Below, piece by piece: positions 8,397 to 17,139 of a DNA stretch of 64,000 nucleotides. Under the pieces are notes generated by a model. That model was given only the letters and a program-made list of their open reading frames with translations, did no database searches and was not told the DNA's origin. How positions within the stretch are numbered: position 1 is the first letter of the stretch; each line of letters begins with the position of its first letter. The translations under genes and the position numbers were made by a program. This stretch comes from Mesorhizobium sp. L-8-3 (GTDB lineage: Bacteria > Pseudomonadota > Alphaproteobacteria > Rhizobiales > Rhizobiaceae). Location of the stretch: positions 6,015,501-6,079,500 of the forward strand of contig NZ_AP023262.1 of the NCBI RefSeq assembly GCF_016756615.1, read 5' to 3'.

Positions 8397-9005
8397 ATGT
8401 TCTCAGGTGCACAGCTATCCCTTTACCCGATGGCCGACGACTTCGTCGGCATCATCCTGGGCGCCATCAAGGCGCTTGAGCCCTATCGCCCGAACTTCAG
8501 GATCGAGACGGACGACGTCTCGACGCTCATCGTCGGGCCGCCCGAGCAGCTTTTCCCGGCCATGCGAGACCTCTTCGTCGCCGCAGCGTCTAGCGGCAAG
8601 CACTGCGTACTGTCGGCGACGGTCTCGCGCGGCTGTCCGGGCGAGCCGGACGATGCGATCTGCACGCCGCTCGTATCGGCCCCACCGGATTTGCCGCTGC
8701 GGGACCGGATCGAAGCGGCAGCCGCCGCGGTCCTCGCAGCGCAACCGACCGGCCAGCCCGTCGCGGCCCAGTTCTCGCTCTATCCCCTGGGCGCCGGCCA
8801 TCACATGGACGAGATCTACGGCTGTATCGAATTCCTGAAATCCTCCGGCGTCTTCGACCGGTCGAAGAATTTCTGCACCAAGCTGCGCGGCGATGCCGGG
8901 CCGGTCTTCGCCACATTGGCCGAAGCCTTCCTGCGTTTCGGGGCGCCGCAGGGTCATGTGGCGCTCGACCTCACGGCCTCGGCGAACAGTCCCACTGTCG
9001 CCTGA
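8397..9005 (+). CDS. ykoF: YkoF-family thiamine/HMP-binding protein
   Basis: The 202-residue protein has two similar halves, each with a QLSLYPMADDF or QFSLYPLGAGHHMDEI type segment (about residues 6-17 and 127-142). This is the duplicated ferredoxin-like YkoF fold that binds thiamine or its pyrimidine precursor. It is the first gene after the TPP riboswitch and precedes the ykoE-ykoD-ykoC transporter genes. The start at 8397 lies immediately after the aptamer. Its likely role is to bind or pass on hydroxymethylpyrimidine or thiamine in the cytoplasm; expression should fall when TPP is abundant. Confidence 0.92.
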   Translation: MFSGAQLSLYPMADDFVGIILGAIKALEPYRPNFRIETDDVSTLIVGPPEQLFPAMRDLFVAAASSGKHCVLSATVSRGCPGEPDDAICTPLVSAPPDLPLRDRIEAAAAAVLAAQPTGQPVAAQFSLYPLGAGHHMDEIYGCIEFLKSSGVFDRSKNFCTKLRGDAGPVFATLAEAFLRFGAPQGHVALDLTASANSPTVA

Positions 9006-9084
9006 ACCGCATCGGGCGCGCGTCCTTCTGGATGCGCAAGGACGCTCCAACACTCCGAAACTCGACATCGCGGGAGATCGAACA

Positions 9085-9669
9085 ATGAATGACAACAGCG
9101 CCTGGACTTTGCGTGACATACTGATCGTGACCGTGCTCGGCGCGGTGTTCGGCGTCCTCTATCTGGCCTGGGTGCAGGTCTGGCTCATCGCCCAGGCCGT
9201 GTTCGGTCCGGTGACCATGGATGTCGTGATGGGCTTCTGGTTCATCGTGTCCATCATCGCCGCCGTCATTATCCGAAAGCCCGGCGCGGCGCTGTTCTCC
9301 GAGTTGCTGGCCGCGGCCACCCAGATCCTGCTCGGCAGCCCGGCCGGCCTGCTCCTGCTTGTGACCGGCCTTGTCCAGGGTGCGGGCGCGGAGGCGGTTT
9401 TCGCCGCCACCCGCTGGCGCAACTACAGGCTGCCCGTGCTGATCGCGTCAGGCATCGGCGCGGCGATCTTCTCCTTCGTCTACACCTGGATCCGCTTCGA
9501 CTACGGCGCGCTGGCTCCCGGCCTGCTCGTCACCATGTTCGTGCTCCGCTGCCTGAGCGGCGCCCTGCTCGGCGGCGTGCTCGGCCATTTCATCGTCGAA
9601 GCGCTCTATCGCACGGGCGTCCTGTCGGGCCTGCCGATCGACCACGCCAAACGGACGGCCCGTGCCTGA
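9085..9669 (+). CDS. ykoE: YkoE-like substrate-binding (S) component of ECF transporter
   Basis: The 194-residue integral membrane protein has five or six hydrophobic helices and sequence typical of the YkoE family, for example LRDILIVTVLGAVFGVLYLA, EAVFAATRWRNYRLPVLIAS and LGHFIVEALYRTGVLSGLP. YkoE is the membrane S component that recognises hydroxymethylpyrimidine or thiamine in energy-coupling-factor importers. The ATG at 9085 has ggga upstream. The stop overlaps the GTG start of ykoD by eight bases, so translation is coupled. Confidence 0.9.
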   Translation: MNDNSAWTLRDILIVTVLGAVFGVLYLAWVQVWLIAQAVFGPVTMDVVMGFWFIVSIIAAVIIRKPGAALFSELLAAATQILLGSPAGLLLLVTGLVQGAGAEAVFAATRWRNYRLPVLIASGIGAAIFSFVYTWIRFDYGALAPGLLVTMFVLRCLSGALLGGVLGHFIVEALYRTGVLSGLPIDHAKRTARA

Positions 9670-11317
9670 GCTTGCCCCGGCCGCGGCCTGGAAGAATGTC
9701 ACGGCCCGGTATCCCTATGCCGGCCGCGATGCGGTCGGGCCGGTCGATCTCGACGTCAGGCAAGGCGAAAGGCTTCTGCTTCTCGGTCCGTCCGGCTCCG
9801 GCAAGTCGACGCTCCTCAATACGTTGACCGCGCTCATTCCGCAGACGATTCCGGCAACCGTCGCAGGCTCGATCCGATTGTTCGGCAGCGCGGTGAACGA
9901 ATGCCGGCCCGACCGCTGGGCCGGCACGGTGGCGCGCTTCTTCCAGGATGCCGACCAGACACTTTGCGGCATGCGCGTCGAGGACGAAATCGCCTTCGCC
10001 CTCGAAAACCGGGCGATACCGGAACAGGATATCGTGCGCAAGGTGAGCGAAGCCATGCGCCGGGTCGGGCTGTCGGAAGCATGGCGCCGACGCCGTACCG
10101 CCACGCTTTCAGGCGGCGAGAAACAGCTCGTCGCGCTCGCCGCGACACTGGTGCAGGAGGCGCCGCTGTTCGTGGCGGACGAACCGACGGCACATCTGGC
10201 GCCGGCGGCGGCCGCCCGCTTGCATCATCTGCTTCTCGAAGAATCGATCGCGCGCAGCGTGCTCATCGTCGATCACAGGCTCGACGGGCTGATCGGTTCC
10301 GTCGATCGCGTGGCGGTGCTCGGCGTGGACGGCGAGATCATTGCCGAGGGGCAACCGGCGCCCTTGTTCCGAAGAAACCAGGATCTGTTCGACCGGCTCG
10401 GAATCTGGGTGCCAACGGCGAGCCGGCTCGACGCGAAGCTGGCGGAGGCCGGCCTGGCGCCCGCGACCCCGCCGCTCACGATCGACGGCCTGCTGCGGGC
10501 CATCGACGCGGAGGGGATGACGGCACGGGCGGCGCCGGTGCTGCAGAATTTCCTCGCCGAGCATTCCGCGCGCGCCAGCCTCACTCCCGGTGCCGAAATC
10601 GCCGCCAGGCTCGAAAAGGCGGATTGCGCGCCGCTGTTCGGGCCCACCATTCTCAGGAACATCTCACTGGAGATTCGCACAGGAGAGTGCCTCGGCATTC
10701 TTGGCGCAAACGGCGCCGGCAAGTCGACGCTCGGCGCCAGCCTGGCGGGTCTCCTCAGGCTCGGCAGCGGACGGCGGCAGGGGGCCATCGGCGGCGTCGC
10801 GTTCCAGTATCCCGAAAGCCAGTTCACCGCCGGCTCAGTGCGCGAGGAGATCGTGGCCTCGCTCGACCGTTCCTTGCCGATATCGGAAAGACTCCGGACC
10901 GCCGAGGACATCGCCGCCGCCTGGAACCTTGCCGACCTCGCGGAACGCCATCCGTACGAGCTGTCGCAAGGGCAGAAGCGGCGGCTGGCGCTCGCCACGC
11001 TCACCGCGACCGAACGTTGGCGCCTTCTTGTGCTTGACGAGCCGACCGCCGGCCTCGATGCCGCGGGCGCGACCATGATCGCAGGTCGCATCGAGGCTCT
11101 CGCCCGATCGGGTCGGGGCATCGCTGTCATCACCCACGACATGGATTTCGCCCTGCGTCTCTGCGCGCGCTCGGTCATCGTCGGCGAAGGCGGCCTTCTG
11201 GCCGAAGGCCCCACCGTCGAGCTTCTGGAGGATCGGAATCTCGTCGCCCGAGCAGGGCTGGCCGAACCGGTGATCGCGCCGGTGCGGCGCTGGCTCCGAC
11301 AGGTGCCGGCATGCTGA
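9662..11317 (+). CDS. ykoD: YkoD-like double ATPase of ECF transporter
   Basis: The 551-residue protein contains two ABC ATPase domains in tandem. Domain 1 has Walker A LLGPSGSGKST, signature TLSGGEKQLV and Walker B LFVADEPTAHL; domain 2 has LGANGAGKST, signature ELSQGQKRRLAL and LLVLDEPTAGLD. Fused ATPases like this energise ECF importers. It starts at GTG 9662 inside the end of ykoE and overlaps ykoC by seven bases. All catalytic motifs look intact in both halves. It should form the cytoplasmic motor for HMP/thiamine uptake. Confidence 0.92.
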   Translation: MPELAPAAAWKNVTARYPYAGRDAVGPVDLDVRQGERLLLLGPSGSGKSTLLNTLTALIPQTIPATVAGSIRLFGSAVNECRPDRWAGTVARFFQDADQTLCGMRVEDEIAFALENRAIPEQDIVRKVSEAMRRVGLSEAWRRRRTATLSGGEKQLVALAATLVQEAPLFVADEPTAHLAPAAAARLHHLLLEESIARSVLIVDHRLDGLIGSVDRVAVLGVDGEIIAEGQPAPLFRRNQDLFDRLGIWVPTASRLDAKLAEAGLAPATPPLTIDGLLRAIDAEGMTARAAPVLQNFLAEHSARASLTPGAEIAARLEKADCAPLFGPTILRNISLEIRTGECLGILGANGAGKSTLGASLAGLLRLGSGRRQGAIGGVAFQYPESQFTAGSVREEIVASLDRSLPISERLRTAEDIAAAWNLADLAERHPYELSQGQKRRLALATLTATERWRLLVLDEPTAGLDAAGATMIAGRIEALARSGRGIAVITHDMDFALRLCARSVIVGEGGLLAEGPTVELLEDRNLVARAGLAEPVIAPVRRWLRQVPAC

Positions 11318-12045
11318 GCTCGATCCATCCCCTCGCCAAGCTGGTCGTCTGCATCGCCTGGATCGGCGCGTCGATCGCGGTATTCGACGCGCGCTTCCAG
11401 CTTGCCGCCATCGTTCTGTGCGTGCTCGCGCTGGTGGTGCTGGAGAAGCGTTCGCCGCTCGCCGTGCTGGCGCTGATGGTGCCCTTCGCACTCTTCGGAT
11501 TCGGCTTTCTCACGACCAGCCTTCTGTTCCGTCAGGAGAGCGGCTTCGCGCTTCAGATGGCGAAGGAGGCGCCGATGGCGTCAGAGGCCTTCTCGGCCGG
11601 CATCACGCTGTTCCTGCGGGCAGTCGCCTGCGGCATGATCTCGGCGCTGTTCGCGCTGACCACCGATCCCGGCGCGCTAATCAAGGCATTGATGGCGAAC
11701 TGCCGGCTTTCGCCGCGCATCGGCTATTCGCTGTTCTCGGTGCTGCAGTTGGTACCCGACCTTGGAGCGGAAGCTCAGCAGATCCGGCTGGCGCGTGCGA
11801 TGAAGCGCGGCAAACCGCCGTCGCGCTTCCCCAATCCGGCCGAGGCAATGACGCTGCTCGTGCCACTGCTCGCCTATGCGATCAGGCGGGCGAACCGCGC
11901 CGCCATCGCCCTGGAGGCGCGCGGCCTCGGCGTGGCTTCACCGCGCACGATCATCGGCGCGCCCCGATCTCGCCCCCGGGACGTCGTCTTCTTGGCCGTC
12001 ACGCTCGCCATGCTCGCCTTTTGCGCGGCGTGGGTTCGGCTTTAG
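11311..12045 (+). CDS. ykoC: YkoC-like transmembrane (T) component of ECF transporter
   Basis: The 244-residue membrane protein has about five hydrophobic helices and the coupling-helix motif of CbiQ/YkoC T components: ARAMKRGKPPSRFP near residue 156 and a second similar element ALEARGLGVASPRT near residue 205 (A-R-G pattern). These short Arg-containing helices contact the ATPases. The ATG at 11311 overlaps the ykoD stop. It ends 15 bp from the convergent RimK-like gene, closing the TPP-controlled operon. Confidence 0.9.
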   Translation: MLSSIHPLAKLVVCIAWIGASIAVFDARFQLAAIVLCVLALVVLEKRSPLAVLALMVPFALFGFGFLTTSLLFRQESGFALQMAKEAPMASEAFSAGITLFLRAVACGMISALFALTTDPGALIKALMANCRLSPRIGYSLFSVLQLVPDLGAEAQQIRLARAMKRGKPPSRFPNPAEAMTLLVPLLAYAIRRANRAAIALEARGLGVASPRTIIGAPRSRPRDVVFLAVTLAMLAFCAAWVRL

Positions 12046-12060
12046 CGTGTACGCAGTTAC

Positions 12061-13524
12061 CTACCTGCCCTGGCGTTCGAGGCGGTCCAGGAACCACTGC
12101 GTCAGCCTTACCCAGACTTCGTCCTTTTCGCCGGAGTCCTCGCAGCCATGGTCGAGATTCGGGTTGTCGTTCACCTCAATGACGAAGACACCGTCTCTGG
12201 TCTCCTTGAGATCGACGCCGTACAGCCCGTCGCCGATACAGCTTGCGGCGCGCACCGCCGTCTCCACGACATGGGCGGGCGTATCCTTAAGGGTGAAGGT
12301 CTTGATGCCGCCCTGGTCCGGCTTGCCGGCCCGCTCGTGATTGACGATCTGCCAGTGCTTCTTCGCCATCAGATAGTGGACGGCAAATAGCGGCTGCCCG
12401 CCGAGCACGCCGACGCGCCAATCATATTCGGTCGGAACGAACTTCTGGGCGATGAGAAGGTCGGAATCCTCCATCCATGTCGTCGCCAGCGTCTTCAGCT
12501 GGTGGAAATCCTGCACCTTCTTGACGCCGCGCGAGAAGGCGCTGTCCGGGATCTTAAGCACCAGCGGAAAGCCGAGGGTCTGTGCAGCGACCTCGAAATC
12601 GGCCGGGCCGGCGATCATCACCGTCGGGGGCGTCGGCACCTTGTTGTAGGTCATCAGCTCGTTCAGATAGACCTTGTTGGTGCAGCGGATCATCGACAGC
12701 GGATCGTCGATGACGGGCATGCCCTCCTGCTGCGCGCGGCGCGCGAAACGATAGGTATGGTTCGAAATCGATGTCGTCTCGCGGATGAACAGCGCGTCGT
12801 AGTTGGCGAGCTTCGCCAGATCGCGCCTGGTGATCGGCTCCACCTCGACGCCCATCTTCTCCGCGATGCGCGCCCAGTAGCGCAGCGAGGCGATCTCCGA
12901 CGGCGGCAATTGCTCTTGCGGGTCGACCAGCGTGGCGAAAGTGTAGCGCGCCGGTGTCCGTGTCTTGGTGTCGCGCCATTCGCGGCTCGTATAGGTGTCG
13001 AGGCAATCGACGAAGCGCTTTTCCTCCGGATCCGTCATCCGGGCGAGCGGCAGGAAGCCGACCTTGCGGATCGTCGCCCGTTCGGCACTGTCCCTGATCG
13101 AGACTTCAAGGGCCGGGGCGCGGAACCAGTCGAAGAGCTGCTTTGCGAAACGGTCCCAGGCCTTCGACGGCCCGATGCCGAAGAAGATCGGCACACGCGA
13201 TGGAAAGGAGCCGCCGAGGTCCTTGCGGCACTTGTTCAGCGCCACTTCGAGTTCCGGCAGGGCATGCTCGTAGAGTTTGCGCTCGGACAGATCGATCATC
13301 GTCTCGACGGTCGGAATGACGCGATGGCCGCGAGAGCTCGCCAGCAGCGAAGCGTAGTAGCCACGGCTCTGGTAGCCGTAGTTGTTCGAGAGGTTGATGA
13401 CCTTGGGCCGCTGGCCGCGGAACAATGCGGGATGCGCGAGATAGTCGCGATTGGTGATGATCTTATGCGGCGTGGCGACCTGATCGATGTCGTTCTGCCT
13501 GCCGGTGAGGATGACCCAGGTCAT
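12061..13524 (-). CDS. RimK-like ATP-grasp ligase with N-terminal extension
   Basis: The 487-residue protein has a C-terminal ATP-grasp domain (about residues 265-480) with nucleotide-binding LVLKIPDSAFSRGVKKV, QKFVPTEYDWRVGVLGGQ and the metal site FVIEVNDNPNLDHG. The N-terminal 190 residues (KVINLSNNYGYQSRGYYASLLA) match the domain found in large RimK-family proteins. ATP-grasp enzymes join a carboxylate to an amine through an acyl-phosphate. The acceptor and amino acid here are unknown. It is next to a GNAT acetyltransferase on the same strand (91 bp upstream), a pairing I recall in other proteobacteria. Confidence 0.85.
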   Translation of the reverse strand: MTWVILTGRQNDIDQVATPHKIITNRDYLAHPALFRGQRPKVINLSNNYGYQSRGYYASLLASSRGHRVIPTVETMIDLSERKLYEHALPELEVALNKCRKDLGGSFPSRVPIFFGIGPSKAWDRFAKQLFDWFRAPALEVSIRDSAERATIRKVGFLPLARMTDPEEKRFVDCLDTYTSREWRDTKTRTPARYTFATLVDPQEQLPPSEIASLRYWARIAEKMGVEVEPITRRDLAKLANYDALFIRETTSISNHTYRFARRAQQEGMPVIDDPLSMIRCTNKVYLNELMTYNKVPTPPTVMIAGPADFEVAAQTLGFPLVLKIPDSAFSRGVKKVQDFHQLKTLATTWMEDSDLLIAQKFVPTEYDWRVGVLGGQPLFAVHYLMAKKHWQIVNHERAGKPDQGGIKTFTLKDTPAHVVETAVRAASCIGDGLYGVDLKETRDGVFVIEVNDNPNLDHGCEDSGEKDEVWVRLTQWFLDRLERQGR

Positions 13525-13615
13525 GATGTTAGGCGCCTTCCAGGAGCGAGGAGGGAGAGGAGGTCATGCGGCGCGGCACTGAATGTTCACGCGGGGGGGA
13601 CGGACAATAGCGGGA

Positions 13616-14119
13616 TCAGCGGGCAGGTCCATCCCGGCCGGCCGCTTCCGCGTCCGCAGGCGGTCCGGCCGGCGGCAACTCCTTCTCGTAGCGAAGTGCG
13701 GCCGTTCCGTCGTGGTAATAACGCTGCAACCTGCCGATGAAGCGATATCCGTTGCGCTCATAGAGCGCGCGAGCGCGGCCATTGTCTTCACGCACCTCGA
13801 GCCTGATCAGCCGTCGCCCACGCTGCCGCGCGGCCGCCTCGGCGGCCTCCAGCAGCGCCCGACCGATTCCGGCGCCGCCATGGTTCCTGTCCGTCGCGAT
13901 CGAATAGAGTCGCGCCACTCGCGTGCCCTCGCGCCAGAGCACCACGCAATAGCCGACCACCACATCCCTGACGGCGGCAACCAGCACGGCCGCCGAACGA
14001 CCGGCCAGCAGCCGGCGCATCGAGCGGGTCGAAATCCGGTCCCCTTCGAACACTGCATTCTCGATGGTAAGGATGGCACTCGCGTCGGACGCGCGGGCCT
14101 GGCGGATGTCGGCTGTCAT
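13616..14119 (-). CDS. GNAT-family N-acetyltransferase
   Basis: With the start at 14119 the product has 167 residues beginning MTADIRQARASDASAI. The acetyl-CoA loop is in LYSIATDRNHGGAGIGRAL (motif A, R/Q-x-x-G-x-G/A) followed by LEVREDNGRARALYERNGY (motif B), typical of RimI-type enzymes. The upstream extension of the frame (another 44 residues) has no family resemblance, so the shorter start is preferred. It may acetylate an amine made or used by the adjacent RimK-like ligase; this is inference. Some relatives are fused to a C39-like peptidase, which is absent here. Confidence 0.82.
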   Translation of the reverse strand: MTADIRQARASDASAILTIENAVFEGDRISTRSMRRLLAGRSAAVLVAAVRDVVVGYCVVLWREGTRVARLYSIATDRNHGGAGIGRALLEAAEAAARQRGRRLIRLEVREDNGRARALYERNGYRFIGRLQRYYHDGTAALRYEKELPPAGPPADAEAAGRDGPAR

Positions 14120-14319
14120 GCGGACCAGGGAACCTCGTGCGATGCGTTGGCGTGCCGAAATGAAAGGTCCCTGCTGCAGCCTGACTACACTCCAGCATCC
14201 ATCGCGCTTTGGCGCGCCAAATCGGCCGAATTGTGACGCGGTGATCGGCACAATGTAAGCCGCAAAAAGCTCAATGAGTCACGATCTCTGTGCGACGCAA
14301 GGTGTCGCAGGGGCTGCCT

Positions 14320-15144
14320 CTACGTCGCAGCGCCCTCGACCAGTTGCCGCCAGGCGTTTCGGGCAACCTCTGCCAACTCGTCCGATGGCAGAGCCCCGAC
14401 GACGGCGCAGCCGAAACCCTTGTCCAGCCAATAGACGGCGCTCGGCCCACCGGCTTCCTGCGCATAGGTCCCCCTGATGCCGTCTTCCTTTGTCGCGGTG
14501 ACATAGAGCGATATCTGCTTGCCGGCCGCATTCTTGTAGACCAGCAGCGCCGCAACCTTGTCGTCATAGGGAAGGATCCGTCCGCCCAGCAACTCGAAGC
14601 CCTGTGCGGAAAGGTCGGGCGCGACGAGCTTCAGGCCCACCCGCTTCGACAACCATCCATCCAGACGAAGCTTGTCGCCGGCATCGACTTCGACAGCGCG
14701 GGGCTGGTCGACGGCATAGGTCAGATAGGCACCGACCGCCTGCTCGGCGAGCCGGCTTTCCGCCCGGTCCTGCCGCGTACCGATGAGGTAGCCCCCTACC
14801 CCGCCAGCCAGCAACATCAGCACGGCAGCGGCCGCCGCCCGCCAATCCCCCCACCATCGAGCCCGCCGGTCGTCCACGATTGCCTTGCGGCCGGGGTTGC
14901 TGGCTGTCTCGGCGCCGATACCCCCGGCGCTCAGGAGTCCGGACAGGCGATCGGGCACGGCTTCGTCGAGCACGCCGGCAAGGGTGTCCCGCAACCGGGC
15001 CGCATCGTCGGCGAAGCGCGAATACTTCGCTTTCATATCGGAGTCGGCCTCGAGCCATGCCTCGAAATCGGCCCGTTCCTCCGGCGGCAGTTCGCCGTCG
15101 AGCGCCAGGTGGATGTCGCGTTCGGAGAACGGGCGGCCGGTCAT
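14320..15144 (-). CDS. Anti-sigma factor, membrane anchored
   Basis: The 274-residue protein starts MTGRPFSERDIHLALDGELP, which resembles the N-terminal sigma-binding helix region of rhizobial anti-sigma factors. It has no HxxxCxxC zinc motif, so it is not of the ZAS class. One membrane segment (AAAAAVLMLLAGGVGGYLIG, about residues 103-122) separates it from a periplasmic C-terminal domain. Its ATG overlaps the sigma gene stop (ATGA), so the pair is translationally coupled. It should hold the sigma factor inactive until an envelope signal is received. Confidence 0.88.
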   Translation of the reverse strand: MTGRPFSERDIHLALDGELPPEERADFEAWLEADSDMKAKYSRFADDAARLRDTLAGVLDEAVPDRLSGLLSAGGIGAETASNPGRKAIVDDRRARWWGDWRAAAAAVLMLLAGGVGGYLIGTRQDRAESRLAEQAVGAYLTYAVDQPRAVEVDAGDKLRLDGWLSKRVGLKLVAPDLSAQGFELLGGRILPYDDKVAALLVYKNAAGKQISLYVTATKEDGIRGTYAQEAGGPSAVYWLDKGFGCAVVGALPSDELAEVARNAWRQLVEGAAT

Positions 15145-15653
15145 TTGTCGATCACCCTTATCGTCCGGCGCCGAGCCGCATCGCCGAGCAATTCGCGCAG
15201 ATCATCGCGGCCGCGCGAGATGCGCGACATCAGTGTGCCGGCGGGGATGCCGAGCATATCGGCGGCCTCGGCATATGAGAAACCTTCGATCGTAACCATC
15301 ACCAAAGCCGCCCGCCTTTCCGGGCTTATCGCCTGCAACGCTTCGAGAATCTCGCGCGACGCCAAGTTCTCGACCTGCGTAGCCGGAGTGACCATCCCGT
15401 CGGCCGCCTCGATCGGCATCGTCTCGCCGCGCCTCCTCACCTTGCGCGTCTGGTCGACGAACAGGTGATGCATGATGGTGAAGAGCCAGCGTCGCGGACT
15501 TTCGCCGGTGCGCCAGTTCTCCAGCCGGGTCAGTGCTCTCTCGAGGCAATCCTGCACCAGATCGTCGGCGGCTTCGCGGTCGCGAAGAAGCGCGCGAGCG
15601 TAGCGCCGCAGACGAGGGATCTCCGCCAATATCGCCGTCCTCTTCTCGTCCAT
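15141..15653 (-). CDS. ECF-type RNA polymerase sigma factor
   Basis: The 170-residue product has region 2 (RRYARALLRDREAADDLVQD, then RRWLFTIMHHLFVDQTRK) and region 4 (PERRAALVMVTIEGFSYAEA, then ADMLGIPAGTLMSRISRGR). Length and layout fit group IV sigma factors. MDEKRTAILAEI is chosen as the start because homology begins there; the frame extends 43 codons further. A candidate autoregulated promoter lies about 45 bp upstream. Downstream and overlapping by four bases is its anti-sigma factor. Subgroup looks like ECF26, but that is from memory. Confidence 0.92.
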   Translation of the reverse strand: MDEKRTAILAEIPRLRRYARALLRDREAADDLVQDCLERALTRLENWRTGESPRRWLFTIMHHLFVDQTRKVRRRGETMPIEAADGMVTPATQVENLASREILEALQAISPERRAALVMVTIEGFSYAEAADMLGIPAGTLMSRISRGRDDLRELLGDAARRRTIRVIDK

Positions 15654-15697
15654 CGAGCCCCGCTGGCGGCCGGTTCCTGTTGGGGAACCATAGCCTA

Positions 15698-15724
15698 TAA
15701 CGTCCGGCCTGTGAAAATATTCCC
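15698..15724 (-). promoter_or_regulatory. Candidate ECF promoter of the sigma/anti-sigma operon
   Basis: On the minus strand GGGAATA (15718-15724) is followed after 15 bases by CGTTA (15698-15702). A G-A-rich -35 with a CGT-containing -10 is the usual form of ECF promoters, and such genes are commonly self-activated. The promoter ends about 45 bp before the sigma-gene ATG. Confidence 0.5.
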
Positions 15725-15785
15725 GTGTGCACCCCGCCACGGCAACAGACGATGCGAACCGTGGAACTCCCGGTGGTTCCACGCT

Positions 15786-15833
15786 GATTCATCAACGAAA
15801 CTGAATCGATCGATCCAACCAATTCATTTGAAT
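15786..15833. promoter_or_regulatory. Two dyads upstream of an MFS gene (candidate operator)
   Basis: GATTCA (15786-15791) and TGAATC (15802-15807) form an inverted repeat with a 10-base spacer. A second dyad, ATTCA-TT-TGAAT, lies at 15822-15833. Both lie 50-95 bp before the MFS start at 15881 and could bind a dimeric repressor. No regulator gene is adjacent. Confidence 0.35.
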
Positions 15834-15880
15834 GACGGGTCGGATCGTATATCAATCGTGTAGATACACGAGAGACTCCG

Positions 15881-17116
15881 ATGTCCAGCACCCAGGCCTC
15901 GCAAACTGCCCGCCACCTCCCCTGGCTGATGATTATCTGCGGTTGCCTGATCGCCGCACTGACCTTCGGGCCACGGTCGGCGATGGGCTTCTTCCAGCTT
16001 CCCATGCTCGCCGAGAAGGGCTGGGACCGCACCACATTCGGGCTGGCGATGGCGATCCAGAATTTCTTCTGGGGCGCGGGCCTTCCGTTCTTCGGCGCCA
16101 TCGCCGACAAGTTCGGCACCTGGCGCGTCCTGGCGCTTTCGGGCGTCCTCTATGCGCTCGGCCTGTTCCTGATGGCGACAGCCGACAGCCCGACCATGCT
16201 GCATATCGGTGGCGGCGTGCTCGTCGGACTCGGTGTCGCGGCCGGCGGTTTCGGCATCGTGCTGGCAGCCTTTGCGCGCAACGTGCCGGCCGAGCGCCGC
16301 AGCTTCGTCTTCGGCCTCGGCACCGCCGCCGGCTCCGCCGGCATGTTCCTCTTCGCGCCGATCAGCCAGGGCATGATCGATGCCTTCGGCTGGTCCGATT
16401 CGCTGGTTTACATGGCCATTGCCATGCTGGTCATTCCGGTGCTCGCCATCCCGCTCGTCGGCAACGCCGCCAGCGGCAAGGCGGCGCAGACGGAACGCGA
16501 CCAGTCGATCGGCCAGGCCCTGAAGGAGGCATTCGGACACCAGAGCTTCCTGCTGCTCACATCAGGCTTCTTCGTCTGCGGCTTCCAGGTGGCGTTCATT
16601 ACAGCCCATTTCCCGGCCTATATCCGCGACATCGGCATCGACGCGCGTTACGCGGTCATCGCGCTCGCCCTCATCGGCTTCTGCAACATCATCGGCTCGC
16701 TGGCCGCGGGCGTCATCGGCCAGAAATACTCCAAGCCGATCTTCCTCGCGCTCATCTATCTCGGCCGATCGATCCTGGTCACGGCCTTCCTGCTTCTTCC
16801 GCAGACGCCGGCGAGCGTCATCGTCTTCGCCATCCTGATGGGGCTGCTGTGGCTGTCGACCGTGCCGCCCACCAACGCGCTGGTGGCGATCATGTTCGGC
16901 ACGCGCCATCTCGGCATGCTGGGCGGCATCGTGTTCTTTTCGCACCAGATCGGTTCGTTCCTGGGCGTCTGGCTGGGCGGCTATCTCTACGACCGCTTCG
17001 GTACCTACGATCCGGTCTGGTGGCTCGGCGTCCTGCTCGGCCTGTTTGCAGCGGTCGTGCATTGGCCGATCCGCGAGAAGCCTGTCGAGCGCCCGGCATT
17101 GGCGCCCGCCGAATAG
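15881..17116 (+). CDS. MFS transporter (monocarboxylate/oxalate-formate-like)
   Basis: The 411-residue protein has about twelve hydrophobic helices. Residues near 30-45 (FGPRSAMGFFQLPMLAEKGW) and the motif GAIADKFGTWRVLALSG match OFA-type or related MFS carriers of organic acids. The second half includes GFFVCGFQVAFITAHFPAYI. The start MSSTQASQTARHLPW at 15881 follows gagagactcc. It stands alone, divergent from the ECF sigma operon, with two dyads upstream. Substrate is unknown. Confidence 0.85.
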   Translation: MSSTQASQTARHLPWLMIICGCLIAALTFGPRSAMGFFQLPMLAEKGWDRTTFGLAMAIQNFFWGAGLPFFGAIADKFGTWRVLALSGVLYALGLFLMATADSPTMLHIGGGVLVGLGVAAGGFGIVLAAFARNVPAERRSFVFGLGTAAGSAGMFLFAPISQGMIDAFGWSDSLVYMAIAMLVIPVLAIPLVGNAASGKAAQTERDQSIGQALKEAFGHQSFLLLTSGFFVCGFQVAFITAHFPAYIRDIGIDARYAVIALALIGFCNIIGSLAAGVIGQKYSKPIFLALIYLGRSILVTAFLLLPQTPASVIVFAILMGLLWLSTVPPTNALVAIMFGTRHLGMLGGIVFFSHQIGSFLGVWLGGYLYDRFGTYDPVWWLGVLLGLFAAVVHWPIREKPVERPALAPAE

Positions 17117-17139
17117 CGGCGCCGACCGGCATCACGCGG

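Noticed and set aside
13616..14251. Longer start for the GNAT protein at 14251
   Set aside because: The extra 44 residues have no similarity to the GNAT fold and lack a good ribosome-binding site.
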